Part shown: in pieces, positions 6,717 through 14,776 of the stretch
How positions within the stretch are numbered: position 1 is the stretch's first letter
How the letters are laid out: each line of letters begins with the position of its first letter
Origin: DATJHM01 sp035493895
GTDB lineage: Bacteria; Chloroflexota; Ktedonobacteria; Ktedonobacterales; Ktedonobacteraceae
DNA: 19,723 nucleotides
Direction of reading: 5' to 3'
Assembly (NCBI GenBank): GCA_035493895.1
Contig: DATJHM010000155.1
Location: forward strand, 1-19,723
The notes under the pieces: generated by a model
Told to the model about the DNA's origin: nothing
Databases searched by the model: none
The model's input: the letters and a program-made list of their open reading frames with translations, nothing else
Program-made: the position numbers and the translations under genes

Positions 6717-6847
6717 CTACTGGTCTGGGCGAGCCTGGGGAGCGGTTCGAATGGGTGCGATGACATTTGACCGGGTACAGACGTTATCTACGTGGCTGAG
6801 TAATAGTGCTACATTCAATGGCTATAAGATAAGCATGGAGGAGAGAC

Positions 6848-7816
6848 GTGCTACCATATTTTCCCATTCAGCAGGACCAGTATAAAATGACCATGGGCAC
6901 GCAGGCCCTCAATCCCGAGCTCATTATTGAAGTGGACAGAGCGCACTATCAGGCAGAGCTGGCACTGAAGGCCGACCTGCTGGCAGAGGATCACGATTAT
7001 TATGTTCAGGCTCCTACTGAGACACTGCCGCTTCAATGGGAGGTTCTTGAGCTGATTTTGCCGCTTATGGCCCGGCGCTATCCAGCCTATTTTACCCTGA
7101 CGGTTACGGGACAGTGCTGGCACTGGCAGAATAAGCTGCTGGAGGATGAAAGCACGTTCAGGCTCGGCGAAACTGAGACACTGGCATTGTCTCCTCTCGA
7201 TTGGCTGGGACGCCAGGTTCAGGAGGATCTTTTACTCCTGAAAGAGGATACCACAAACGGCATGCCCCTCGTCGCCGGTCATCTCTGCTTCCCCAATGAC
7301 TGGTGCCTCGAAGACAAGATGGGGCAATCCTTTCTCAGCATCCATCAGCCCGTTCCCCTCTTCGCAGAACAGATCGGTCGCTCCAGCCAGCTCCTCCTCG
7401 AGCGTCTCAAGATCGGACGCCCCGTCTGGCGCACGAACTGGGCCTTCAAGGGCTCCTCCAGGCTCAATCTCACGCCGCGCTTCGCCGAAGAACAGCGTCA
7501 GAGCAACCAGCAGATCACCGCTACGACTATAGGCGAGCGCTGCTTCCTGCGTATGGAGCGTCAGACACTCTCCCGCCTGCCACATACCCGGGGGATCCTT
7601 TTTACCGTGCACACCTATCAGGCTCCTCTTATGGAAGAGGTGCACAATCCAGAACAGGTACAACGCATGCTCACGATTTTACAAACGACCCCTGACGCAA
7701 TGATGCGCTACAAAAATATCGCCGGTTTCTATGAGCACCTCATCGCCTATTTGCAGCAGCAATTGCCGGTCTCACAGGTGGCACAACGAGATAGCAAGAG
7801 GCAGGAGAGGGAATAA
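6848..7816 (+). CDS. DUF3445 protein, heme-dependent oxidative N-demethylase family
   Basis: The 322-residue protein matches the DUF3445 (PF11927) family. Its family blocks appear in order: VQEDLLLL (124-131), HLCFPNDWCLEDKMGQ (145-160), SIHQPVP (164-170) and RMERQTLSRLP (235-245) followed by LFTVHTYQAP. Characterised members are the heme-binding PAS-fold subunit of an oxidative N-demethylase acting on dimethylamine; His166 in the IHQPVP block is a candidate heme contact, inferred from conservation. The flavin/iron-sulfur partner subunits of that enzyme are not present here, so this copy works alone, with distant partners, or on another substrate. The start is GTG at 6848 with GGAGGAG just upstream. 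No clear promoter or downstream terminator is visible. Confidence 0.8.
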   Translation: MLPYFPIQQDQYKMTMGTQALNPELIIEVDRAHYQAELALKADLLAEDHDYYVQAPTETLPLQWEVLELILPLMARRYPAYFTLTVTGQCWHWQNKLLEDESTFRLGETETLALSPLDWLGRQVQEDLLLLKEDTTNGMPLVAGHLCFPNDWCLEDKMGQSFLSIHQPVPLFAEQIGRSSQLLLERLKIGRPVWRTNWAFKGSSRLNLTPRFAEEQRQSNQQITATTIGERCFLRMERQTLSRLPHTRGILFTVHTYQAPLMEEVHNPEQVQRMLTILQTTPDAMMRYKNIAGFYEHLIAYLQQQLPVSQVAQRDSKRQERE

Positions 7817-7876
7817 GCCCGGAAAACTCGCTTGCCTGCATCTCAGACAATAAAACAAACAAAAGCTTGACTGCTT

Positions 7877-7910
7877 CTTCATAAAATCTTCATAGTAAGA
7901 CTGCTATAGT
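7877..7910 (+). promoter_or_regulatory. Pho-box-like direct repeat with -10 element before the lipoprotein gene
   Basis: CTTCATA occurs at 7877-7883 and again at 7888-7894, an exact 11-bp period. A good -10 hexamer, TATAGT, begins ten bases after the second copy (7905-7910), and no -35 sits at standard spacing. This is the arrangement of promoters activated by PhoB/OmpR-family response regulators, which bind 11-bp-spaced half sites in place of the -35. A nearby TTGACT (7867-7872) is too far from TATAGT to serve as its -35. The leader to the start codon is about 65 nt. Confidence 0.5.
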
Positions 7911-7980
7911 TCGTATCGAGAAGGGGAACGCTGACACAGGTATGTTCCCTCATTTATATACATAAAAGGATGTACAGAAA

Positions 7981-8766
7981 ATGCCGATACGAACGTCACT
8001 GTCACTCAAAATATTCGTAAGTGTTACTTTTCTCTTACTTGCAGCAACCACAATCCTGGCGGCCTGTGGTAGCAGCAGTAGTGGAACAGCAACCACTTCC
8101 ACCTCAAGCTCCACATCTTCAAGCGCGACGGCAACTCAGTCCTCAGGTGGCGCAAAGTCCCCCGCGGCAACAGCAGGACACCCTGGCAGAGGCCCCGCTA
8201 GCGGCGCTAGTGGCGGGGGATCCAACGCCCGGTCTGGACCGGCCACCGGGGGAACAATCGGCACGGTCGGCAGCGTATCCACATCGAGCTTCACAGTGAC
8301 GACCTATGGGGGTCAGAAGGTAACTGTCACCGAGGCATCCTCTACGTCATACCAGAAGGGGACGAGCACAACCTCGGCGAGTGCCATTACAGCAGGCGAA
8401 AGCGTCCTCGTACTTGGGATGACCAACGGAACGACCATCACCGCCACGCAGGTCACCGTGCAATCGACTGACAACGCAGCTGCGACTGCCTCAGCGGCAG
8501 GGGTGATCCCCTTCAAGCGCGGTGCGCCGAGCACGGCAAAGAAGGTCGGTCAGATCCCGGCGAACTACACAGAGGGATCGGGGACGATCATCAGCGGAAC
8601 GACAGCGAATAAGGTAACAGAAGCCGCGCTGGCCTCCTACCCCGGAGGTGTCGTCGACCGTGTTGTACAATTGAGCAACGGCGAATACGAGGCCCACAAC
8701 ATCGGCGTCAACTGGCCGCACCACGTCTTCGTCACCCAGGACTTCAAGGTCGTCGGTGCCTACTAG
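7981..8766 (+). CDS. Secreted lipoprotein with DUF5666-like domain and C-terminal NWPHHVFV domain
   Basis: The 261-residue precursor has a basic N-terminus, a hydrophobic core and a lipobox LAAC with Cys29, so it should be lipid-anchored outside the membrane. Residues 30-90 are a Ser/Thr/Gly-rich low-complexity tether. Residues 91-161 form a small beta domain (GTIGTVGSVSTSSFTVTT onward) of DUF5666 type. Residues about 190-261 form a separate domain with AALASYPGGVVDRVVQL and the conserved-looking ending HNIGVNWPHHVFV, resembling PepSY-like tails of secreted actinobacterial proteins. The function is unknown; protein- or metal-interaction at the surface is a guess. The start at 7981 gives a proper signal peptide, although the upstream AAGGATG is only a moderate ribosome binding site. 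The promoter carries a Pho-box-like repeat. Confidence 0.82.
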   Translation: MPIRTSLSLKIFVSVTFLLLAATTILAACGSSSSGTATTSTSSSTSSSATATQSSGGAKSPAATAGHPGRGPASGASGGGSNARSGPATGGTIGTVGSVSTSSFTVTTYGGQKVTVTEASSTSYQKGTSTTSASAITAGESVLVLGMTNGTTITATQVTVQSTDNAAATASAAGVIPFKRGAPSTAKKVGQIPANYTEGSGTIISGTTANKVTEAALASYPGGVVDRVVQLSNGEYEAHNIGVNWPHHVFVTQDFKVVGAY

Positions 8767-8874
8767 CCGTCACAGTAGAACATACATCAGCTTCACCCCG
8801 GCTATTCTGGTGAGCCTAAGTGATGATGACGGAAAGTCCGCATATGTTGCGCATCTTGTGGGCAGGTAGATGAA

Positions 8875-9191
8875 TTGATCAGCCCTGTAGGCCGATCGCC
8901 CAGACCCAGTAGAGGCACGGTGGAGTGAGAACGGAACTGTGCCTGGGAACTCGCACGATTCCGGCTGGCTCCACAGGAGGAGATGGGCGAACAGAGGGCC
9001 TTCGCCGCTGATCTCCATGGTCGAAAACACAGGTACCTGCAATCGCCATCTCCTCCGTTGCCGTCATCGCCTGCGGAGCCAGCAGAATCGCGCGAGTTCC
9101 CAGGCACAGTTCCGTAAACTCCACCGTGCCTCTACTGGGGCTACGTCGCGTAATATGGGCACAGACAAACCGCGCCTCTACGGGGGATCAA
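8875..9191. repeat. Large foldback (inverted-repeat) element between convergent genes
   Basis: The arms are complementary over about 90 bp. Perfect blocks are 8905-8926 with 9118-9139 (22 bp), 8931-8954 with 9092-9115 (24 bp), 8956-8961 with 9085-9090, 8964-8972 with 9075-9083, and 8976-8986 with 9046-9056 (11 bp). The outermost TTGATC (8875-8880) pairs with GATCAA (9186-9191). The centre holds a sub-hairpin (GGCGAA 8986-8991 with TTCGCC 9001-9006) and a palindrome CAGGTACCTG (9030-9039). The motif TAGAGGCRCGG recurs within it. The layout suggests nested REP/MITE-like palindromic repeats, placed between the 3' ends of the lipoprotein and peptidase genes. It encodes no transposase. Confidence 0.85.
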
Positions 9192-9363
9192 CAACATAAT
9201 GGATGTTCTGGTACTTTGGGGGTAAAAAAAGCCGTGCCCCCTATATCTGTAACAGGTAAAACGAGTATGATAGGAATGTGCGCCGCCCATTTACTCTCGA
9301 AAACGTTCAATACACATATCCTTGCTTCTGTGGCAAGAGGGTGGCGCTCAGTCATGCAGAGAC

Positions 9364-9399
9364 AAAAAACGCTCTTTACCTCGAGTGAGACAAAGAGCG
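9364..9399 (-). terminator. Intrinsic terminator of the S53 peptidase gene
   Basis: On the minus strand CGCTCTTT (plus 9392-9399) pairs with AAAGAGCG (plus 9370-9377) across a 14-nt loop, followed at once by TTTTTT (plus 9364-9369). It lies 24 nt past the peptidase stop codon. This is a textbook rho-independent terminator. Confidence 0.85.
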
Positions 9400-9422
9400 A
9401 GCAGAAAACGATAGATTGTCGT

Positions 9423-10850
9423 CTATAAGCCGTTAGAGTCGTGCTTATTGACAAGTTGGGCCAGAAGGGGCACCAGCGTAGCCACCTTAGGCGTACCCCA
9501 GCCAGTCACAGGGTCCCACCCCTTACGTGTGCTATAGCCACTGACAACCTCGCTAAAATCGACAATGTGGAATGTATTATTGCCGAAAGTGATATCGTGG
9601 AACGACTCGTCGTAGTGTCCACCCTTGCCAATCGTATAGAGCGCCTTGTTCAGGAAGCCCAGGCGTTTACCAGCGAACTGATCGGCGAGAGCCGCAATAC
9701 CGGCCCATTGCGGAGAGCCTACACTCGTACCGCCAAAGGTATAGACATGTGGCTCATAGGGGGGAGGGGTCGAAGAGCTTTGCACAGCCAGCACGCCACC
9801 ATTAATTGCGCCGCTATACGCCACGTCCGGCACGCCACGATACTTGCCGATCGTCGGTACACCATCCTGATAGGAAGGGCGTTTGAAGACCGTGCTAAAG
9901 CCGCCGCCACTGGCAAATGTATACGGGATCGAGCTGATATCTGTCTCATTTAGAGCAATCTCGCCGCCGTACGCACCCTTCTTCGAGCCAGCATCGAGCT
10001 GAGTAGCGCCAACAGCAGTCACCAGAGGATCAGTCGCAGGAGTCGAGGCCGCCTGATAGAAGATCGCATTACCGCCGCAGAGAGGAGGCTGGGCCTGTTG
10101 AGCCGCCCCTTCATCGCCAGAAGCAGCAATCAGCGTAATACCCTTGTCCACGGCCTCGCGGAATACGTCATGCTGCGCGGATAGGGGCACAGCAGAACAG
10201 GCTTCGCCCTCGCCATAGCTCTGACTGATCACATCGCCCAGGTTCTTCTGGACAGCATAGCGCATCGCGCTCAAAATGTCCGGATCATTGCTCGACTTCG
10301 CCTCAACCAGCACAATCTTTGCCCCGGGAGCCACCGCATGCGCCCACTCAACATCCAGCGAAATCTCCGAGGCCCAGCCATTCTGGTTAGGATCATTCGC
10401 ATCGTAGACGGGAACGCCATCAGGAGCAACCACCGAAAACTCCGGATCTGGCAAATGGAACAGCTTATCAAAATACTTGAGATCCTTAGCAATCGTCGGG
10501 CTGCTATAGGCATCCACAATCACAATCGTGCGCCCATCCCCCGTAATGCCATGACTCAGCAGTGTAGAGATCGTGTACGCGCTACGAATTTGCTGGGGAG
10601 TATAGCAGCGTACCGGTGCGACCGGCGATAGGCAGGCAAACTGCTTCTCCGCCGACTGCTGCAAATCAAGCACACCCAGGTCGGAAAAAAGGATATTCGT
10701 CTTTAGAGGGCCAAATACCAGGCGATTACTGGCCGCAGGAGTCGCCGCAGACGCATTTGTGCTCATCGATATTATACTGATGAGCATCAAGAGAGAGGTG
10801 ACCGAGGCCGTGAAGGCACGTACGGCAGGCTTCCGCCTGAATTTTTGCAT
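9423..10850 (-). CDS. Secreted sedolisin-type serine-carboxyl peptidase (S53), short prodomain
   Basis: The 475-residue precursor has a signal peptide (about 1-35, ending ASA-A) and an S53 catalytic domain beginning near YTPQQIRSAYTI (about residue 83). The catalytic Glu and Asp lie in SEISLDVEWAH (Glu162, Asp166, the ExxxD spacing of sedolisins), the oxyanion Asp in ASGDEGA (Asp246) and the nucleophile in GGTSVGSP (Ser376). A C-terminal HDITFGNN and GWDPVTGWGTP match the calcium-site region. Sedolisins are extracellular acid-active endopeptidases, normally made with a 150-200-residue inhibitory prodomain; here only about 47 residues separate signal peptide and catalytic core. ATG at 10850 is preferred over the adjacent GTG because AAGGAG lies at proper spacing. 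It is convergent with the lipoprotein gene. Confidence 0.92.
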   Translation of the reverse strand: MQKFRRKPAVRAFTASVTSLLMLISIISMSTNASAATPAASNRLVFGPLKTNILFSDLGVLDLQQSAEKQFACLSPVAPVRCYTPQQIRSAYTISTLLSHGITGDGRTIVIVDAYSSPTIAKDLKYFDKLFHLPDPEFSVVAPDGVPVYDANDPNQNGWASEISLDVEWAHAVAPGAKIVLVEAKSSNDPDILSAMRYAVQKNLGDVISQSYGEGEACSAVPLSAQHDVFREAVDKGITLIAASGDEGAAQQAQPPLCGGNAIFYQAASTPATDPLVTAVGATQLDAGSKKGAYGGEIALNETDISSIPYTFASGGGFSTVFKRPSYQDGVPTIGKYRGVPDVAYSGAINGGVLAVQSSSTPPPYEPHVYTFGGTSVGSPQWAGIAALADQFAGKRLGFLNKALYTIGKGGHYDESFHDITFGNNTFHIVDFSEVVSGYSTRKGWDPVTGWGTPKVATLVPLLAQLVNKHDSNGL

Positions 10851-10872
10851 CACAGTACTCCTTAACTTTTCC

Positions 10873-10888
10873 TATTTCTCTAGAAATA
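10873..10888. promoter_or_regulatory. 16-bp palindrome just upstream of the peptidase gene
   Basis: TATTTCT (10873-10879) and AGAAATA (10882-10888) are perfect inverted arms with a 2-bp centre. The dyad ends about ten bases before the peptidase ribosome binding site (AAGGAG, plus 10858-10863), where a bound repressor would block transcription or early elongation. The regulator is unknown. Confidence 0.4.
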
Positions 10889-11414
10889 CAACAACGAGAA
10901 GAAAAAGAATGATCAGGCATGAATAGCACACCTGCGCCGCAAAATCACAGAAAGAGTTTCTTACCATAAAGAAATCAAGGCACGAATATAATCCAATGGA
11001 GCTGCGAGCCGTTTCACTGGATAGCACAGAAGCAGTGATTCAAACGTTTAATAGAGATCTATTACTACTATAAACCGTTATAAATGCATAAGTCAATATA
11101 GACGCAAAATAGATCGGGAAACTGCCTTATTCTGCCACAGCTATCAGATAGTGACAAAAAGCTTTTGGCTGGAGAAAACGCTTCATCCTTACTTCCCCTT
11201 ACAAAGATGTGTGTCAAAAGGAGAAATGGGAGAGACCTACCAATAAATTTGGATCTTCATATCATGATACCTGGATGCAAGACATAATAATACCATACAG
11301 GTAGGCAGGTAAATCTTTTTTATCATGCTAAAATATAATTAATGTAATATACGTTTATATTGCAATAATAAGCTTAATCCCGTTTACAACAAAAGAAAGT
11401 TGGTGATATTGCAG
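10889..11414. other. AT-rich gene-free region between peptidase and methyltransferase genes
   Basis: About 525 bp between divergent genes hold no credible coding frame. Visible small structures are TACCTG/CAGGTA (11268-11273 and 11298-11303) and ATATA/TATAT around 11346-11360 near the methyltransferase start. AT content rises strongly after 11300, fitting a promoter zone. I could not settle on a -35/-10 pair for either gene. Nothing else is recognised. Confidence 0.4.
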
Positions 11415-12281
11415 ATGAGAGAACCCGGCAAAGATGGCAATACGTTCATTAACTCAAATAGTGGAGCAGAGATAGCAAGGCAGATGAGCCAGGAACCATT
11501 GCTTCTCCAGGCAATGGGAGGGCTTTTCAGCGAAAAAGCGGATCTCAGCGACGTGCATTACCTTCTGGATGTCTATTGTGGACCTGGAGGCTGGGCCTTA
11601 GAGATGGCATTTTATCATCCAAACATCGAAATTATCGCCATAGATACAAATCGACATAACATAGAATATGCCCAGGCACAGGCCAAAGTGCAGGGGCTGA
11701 GCAATGTGCACTTCATCTGCGTGAATCCGGTCTGGGAGCTGGACTTTCCCGACGACACCTTCGATATCATCAACGCCCGCTTCATCTCTGCCTTTCTGCA
11801 AACGCAGGACTGGCCTGGCGCGCTCCAGGAATTTGTCCGCATCAGTAAACCCAATGGCATCATTCGTCTCATCGAATCCGACGAACCCTTTACCAGCAGC
11901 AGCGCCGCTTGCGAACGCTTGAAGCAGCTTTCCGCCCAGGCCCTGGCTCTTCACGGTCAGAGCTTTCATCCGCTGCGTGGAGCAGTCAATAGTCGTGTGG
12001 CAGCGCGACTCGGCAAATTTTTGCGCGAGGCCGGGTGCCAGCGTATTCAAGAGAAAGCGTACGTCATCAACTATGCCTCAGATGCTCTCTATAACAACCT
12101 CAAATATGATAGTTTGAAAGTCCTTTATAAGCTTGCCCAGCCATTTTTATGTGCGAAGGGAGTTGCCATGCAGAGCGAGCTGGACCAACTGTACGAGCAG
12201 ATGCTCACCGATATGCTCACCAACAACTTCTACGCCCTCTGGTACTTTTTAAGCTGCTGGGGATATGTGATGAAGTCCTGA
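11415..12281 (+). CDS. Class I SAM-dependent methyltransferase
   Basis: The protein (288 residues from this start) has a Rossmann-type methyltransferase domain. Motif I reads LLDVYCGPGGWALEMA, motif II has the acidic ending IIAIDTNRHNIEYA, and the post-motif region FPDDTFDIINARF plus a motif-III-like LQEFVRISKPNGIIRLIE follow. The tyrosine in DVYCGPGG replaces the more usual glycine of D-x-G-C-G-x-G; this is tolerated in the family but notable. The C-terminal 110 residues are helical and probably form the substrate lid. Such stand-alone proteins methylate small molecules or lipids; the substrate is unknown. The start is uncertain: ATG 11415 is used, with in-frame GTG 11403 and TTG 11400 possible, and none has a strong ribosome binding site. 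Confidence 0.85.
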   Translation: MREPGKDGNTFINSNSGAEIARQMSQEPLLLQAMGGLFSEKADLSDVHYLLDVYCGPGGWALEMAFYHPNIEIIAIDTNRHNIEYAQAQAKVQGLSNVHFICVNPVWELDFPDDTFDIINARFISAFLQTQDWPGALQEFVRISKPNGIIRLIESDEPFTSSSAACERLKQLSAQALALHGQSFHPLRGAVNSRVAARLGKFLREAGCQRIQEKAYVINYASDALYNNLKYDSLKVLYKLAQPFLCAKGVAMQSELDQLYEQMLTDMLTNNFYALWYFLSCWGYVMKS

Positions 12282-12502
12282 TGGCCGCGCGCATTTGAGC
12301 GGAAGAGCCAGTACTCATGAACAAGGAAGCGGACAGTGGTTAGCGCCCAAAACCGCCGTCTGGCGAATGGAAGAAACATCAGATGAGACCATAGTCGTGA
12401 TAGAGACGTGACAGGATATGTACCACCTGTGATGAGCTTGTGATACCAGCATGCTACAGTGAAAATCTGGTTTTCCAGAACAGTTGCAAAGGAGCATTCG
12501 TC

Positions 12503-13492
12503 ATGTTTGAACATATCCTCGTTCCCCTGGATGGCTCTTCACTGGCTGAACAGGCATTGCCTGTCGCGGCCTACATCGCACGCAAAGCCAAAAGCACGAT
12601 CTCGCTCTTCGAGTCGGTTCCACCCATCCTGGAACCAGGCCCTTATTTTCAACAGGATGTAGGGCTCTTCTCAGACAATTTATATCCAGAAATGCTGGAA
12701 GAGGCGAAGGCGTATCTTCAGCGTATTGCCCATGCGAGCCCACTTACGGGCATCACCGTGTTTACACAAACCTCCCCAGAGGCTCCCGTACAGGCCATCC
12801 TGGGTTACATACAATTGCAGCGAACGGATCTCGTCATACTGTGCAGCCATGGCTTTACAGGCGTCAAGCGCTGGGCGCTGGGCAGTGTAGCGCAGAAGGT
12901 TGCGCGTCATAGTTCGGTACCGACCCTGATAGTGCGCGAGAAGAGCTTCGAAGCAGTGCTGGCGCAACAGGAAAAGGCTCGTCCAATGCGTGTGCTTGTA
13001 CCGCTGGATGGCTCCCAGTTTGCAGAGGCAGCGCTGCTTCCTGCCGCACATCTTGTGTCACTCATCAATGGTCCCAAACCGGCCGCCCCTGGAGAGCTGC
13101 ATCTGGTGCGTGTCGTCAGGCCGCCAAGCCCGGAAGAAGAGGTCAAGTATCGGACCTACAACTTCGATCTACGCTCATACCAGAAAGATGAGGCAGAGTA
13201 CTACCTGCGTGACATAAAAGAGAAGTTTGCCGGAACCCTGGCATCACTCAATCTGCAAATCGTCTGTTCCATCGTAGAAAATGGAGACACTGCTGATGCG
13301 CTGCTGCACGTTGCAGAAACGGGCAATACGCCTGACGCAGAGACGGGCAAGAGCTATGACCTGATTGCAATTGCCACCCATGGTAGAGGCGTTTTACAGC
13401 GTTGGGTGATGGGTAGTGTTGCAGAACGAGTGATTGAAAACACCAAACAGCCGATCCTGGTCGTTCGGCCTCCCGAGCCAGTTACAGTATAA
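12503..13492 (+). CDS. Tandem universal stress protein (two UspA domains)
   Basis: The 329-residue protein holds two UspA domains (about 1-146 and 162-323). Each starts with the strand-loop VPLDGS and ends with an ATP-binding loop: HGFTG...GS (116-120, 127-128) in the first and HGRG...GS (293-296, 304-305) in the second, followed by PTLIVR and PILVVR strands. Both nucleotide sites look intact, so it is probably an ATP-binding UspA rather than the non-binding type. UspA proteins support survival under stress or growth arrest; the molecular target is unknown. The start at 12503 follows AAAGGAG by 8 nt; the upstream in-frame extension has no UspA-like sequence. It is flanked by its own upstream gap and a downstream hairpin, so it is a single-gene unit. 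Confidence 0.94.
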   Translation: MFEHILVPLDGSSLAEQALPVAAYIARKAKSTISLFESVPPILEPGPYFQQDVGLFSDNLYPEMLEEAKAYLQRIAHASPLTGITVFTQTSPEAPVQAILGYIQLQRTDLVILCSHGFTGVKRWALGSVAQKVARHSSVPTLIVREKSFEAVLAQQEKARPMRVLVPLDGSQFAEAALLPAAHLVSLINGPKPAAPGELHLVRVVRPPSPEEEVKYRTYNFDLRSYQKDEAEYYLRDIKEKFAGTLASLNLQIVCSIVENGDTADALLHVAETGNTPDAETGKSYDLIAIATHGRGVLQRWVMGSVAERVIENTKQPILVVRPPEPVTV

Positions 13493-13516
13493 GCTTGATC
13501 TTTTACAGAACCTCGT

Positions 13517-13555
13517 TTATCTCCGTCCCGAAGCGATGCTGGTGGGCGGAGATAA
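13517..13555 (+). terminator. Strong hairpin after the UspA gene, without a U-tract
   Basis: Twelve base pairs form between 13517-13528 (TTATCTCCGTCC) and 13544-13555 (GGGCGGAGATAA) with one G-U, around a 15-nt loop, 24 nt after the UspA stop codon. No run of T follows, so intrinsic termination is doubtful. It may instead protect the mRNA 3' end or work with Rho. Confidence 0.5.
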
Positions 13556-13719
13556 GCCCTGATACTTCATGTGAAGATCCTCCTCATGTCAATTCCCCCT
13601 TTCGTCGAAGAGCATTGGTCAATAAAGAGAGTAATACCCACTGAGACCTGGCGAGCTTCAGCGTCGTGTAGATAGGTAGTTTCTCAACTCACAGTAAAAT
13701 CCGAAAGGAGTTTCCATCG

Positions 13720-14727
13720 ATGGATTATGAAATCTTTCAGCTTGGAGACATTACATTGCAATCTGAGATGACCTTGCGTAACGCATTCCTTGCCTACAAA
13801 ACCTATGGCACCCTGAATGCGCAGAAGAGCAACGCCATCGTCTATCCGACCTGGTATTCAGGACAACATTATGATAATGAGTGGTTGATAGGCAAAGGGA
13901 TGGCGCTCGATCCGCAAAAGTACTTTATCATCGTACCGAACATGCTGGGCAACGGCCTCTCATCATCGCCCAGTAACACCCCGCAGCCCTTTGACAAAGC
14001 ACGTTTCCCAGAGGTCACCGTCTATGATCAGGTGCGTTTCCAGCATCAGCTTGTGACGCAGAAGTTTGGCATCGAGAAGATCGCGCTGGTCACCGGCTGG
14101 TCAATGGGAGCGCAGCAAACGTTCCAGTGGGGAGCGAGCTACCCGGACATGGTCGAGCGCATCGCCCCCTTTGCAGGTACAGCAAAGACGTGGCCGCATA
14201 ACGTCGTCTTCCTGGAAGGCGTAAAAGCTGCGGTGCGTGCAGATGCGGCCTGGAAAGACGGCTGGTATAGCGAGCCTCCGACAAAGGGGCTGCGCGCCGT
14301 TGGTCGTGTCTACGCGGGTTGGGGTCTTTCGCAGGCTTTCTATCGTGAAGAGCGCTATCGTGATATGGGATATCATTCGCTCGAAGACTTCCTGGTAGGC
14401 TACTGGGAAGGATTTTTCCTCAAGAAAGATGCGAACAATTTACTGGCAATGGCCTGGACATGGAGCCATGCGGATATCAGCGCCAATCCGCTCTATCATG
14501 GGGACTTTGAGAAAGCATTGAGCAGCATCAAAGCGCGAGCAATCGTGATGCCGGGACGAACGGATCTGTACTTTACCCCGGAAGATGGCGAGTATGAAGC
14601 CAGACGCATGCCCAACGCAACCTTCCGCCCCATCGAATCGATCTGGGGGCACTTCGCAGGCGGCGGCATCAATCCCGCTGACACAAAGTTTATTGATAAC
14701 AATATAAAGGAACTCCTGAGTCAATAG
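13720..14727 (+). CDS. MetX-like alpha/beta hydrolase (homoserine acetyltransferase superfamily)
   Basis: The 335-residue alpha/beta-hydrolase fold protein resembles homoserine O-acetyltransferase (MetX). It has the early segment LRNAFLAYKTYGTLN, the nucleophile elbow GWSMGAQQT with Ser128, Asp282 in GRTDLYF and His311 in WGHFAGGG, giving a full triad. True MetX enzymes usually have GGSMGG at the elbow and end with a His-based tail; the GWSMGA here and the tryptophan-rich middle (AMAWTWSHADIS) suggest a paralogue with hydrolase or acyltransferase activity on another substrate. No methionine genes are nearby. The start at 13720 follows AAAGGAG at about ten bases. It converges on the formamidase gene, with a perfect hairpin between them. 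Confidence 0.85.
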   Translation: MDYEIFQLGDITLQSEMTLRNAFLAYKTYGTLNAQKSNAIVYPTWYSGQHYDNEWLIGKGMALDPQKYFIIVPNMLGNGLSSSPSNTPQPFDKARFPEVTVYDQVRFQHQLVTQKFGIEKIALVTGWSMGAQQTFQWGASYPDMVERIAPFAGTAKTWPHNVVFLEGVKAAVRADAAWKDGWYSEPPTKGLRAVGRVYAGWGLSQAFYREERYRDMGYHSLEDFLVGYWEGFFLKKDANNLLAMAWTWSHADISANPLYHGDFEKALSSIKARAIVMPGRTDLYFTPEDGEYEARRMPNATFRPIESIWGHFAGGGINPADTKFIDNNIKELLSQ

Positions 14728-14776
14728 TTCGCAAGTATTTCACACGCTCTGATTTCTTGCGCAAGAGGCTTGCAAC

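Noticed and set aside
6731..6750. Group II intron domain V-like GAGCC...GGTTC
   Set aside because: The stem is only five pairs with an 8-nt loop and lacks the conserved domain V middle; no reverse transcriptase or other intron domains are present.
6331..6760. Firm assignment of the structured island as an IscB omega-RNA (HEARO)
   Set aside because: The host group and the ATGA directly after the fold (6759-6762) fit, but I found none of the HEARO core sequence I can recall and no iscB gene nearby. A covariance-model search is needed.
7232..7695. Open frames on both strands inside the DUF3445 gene
   Set aside because: They are alternate-frame shadows of a gene whose family blocks run the full length.
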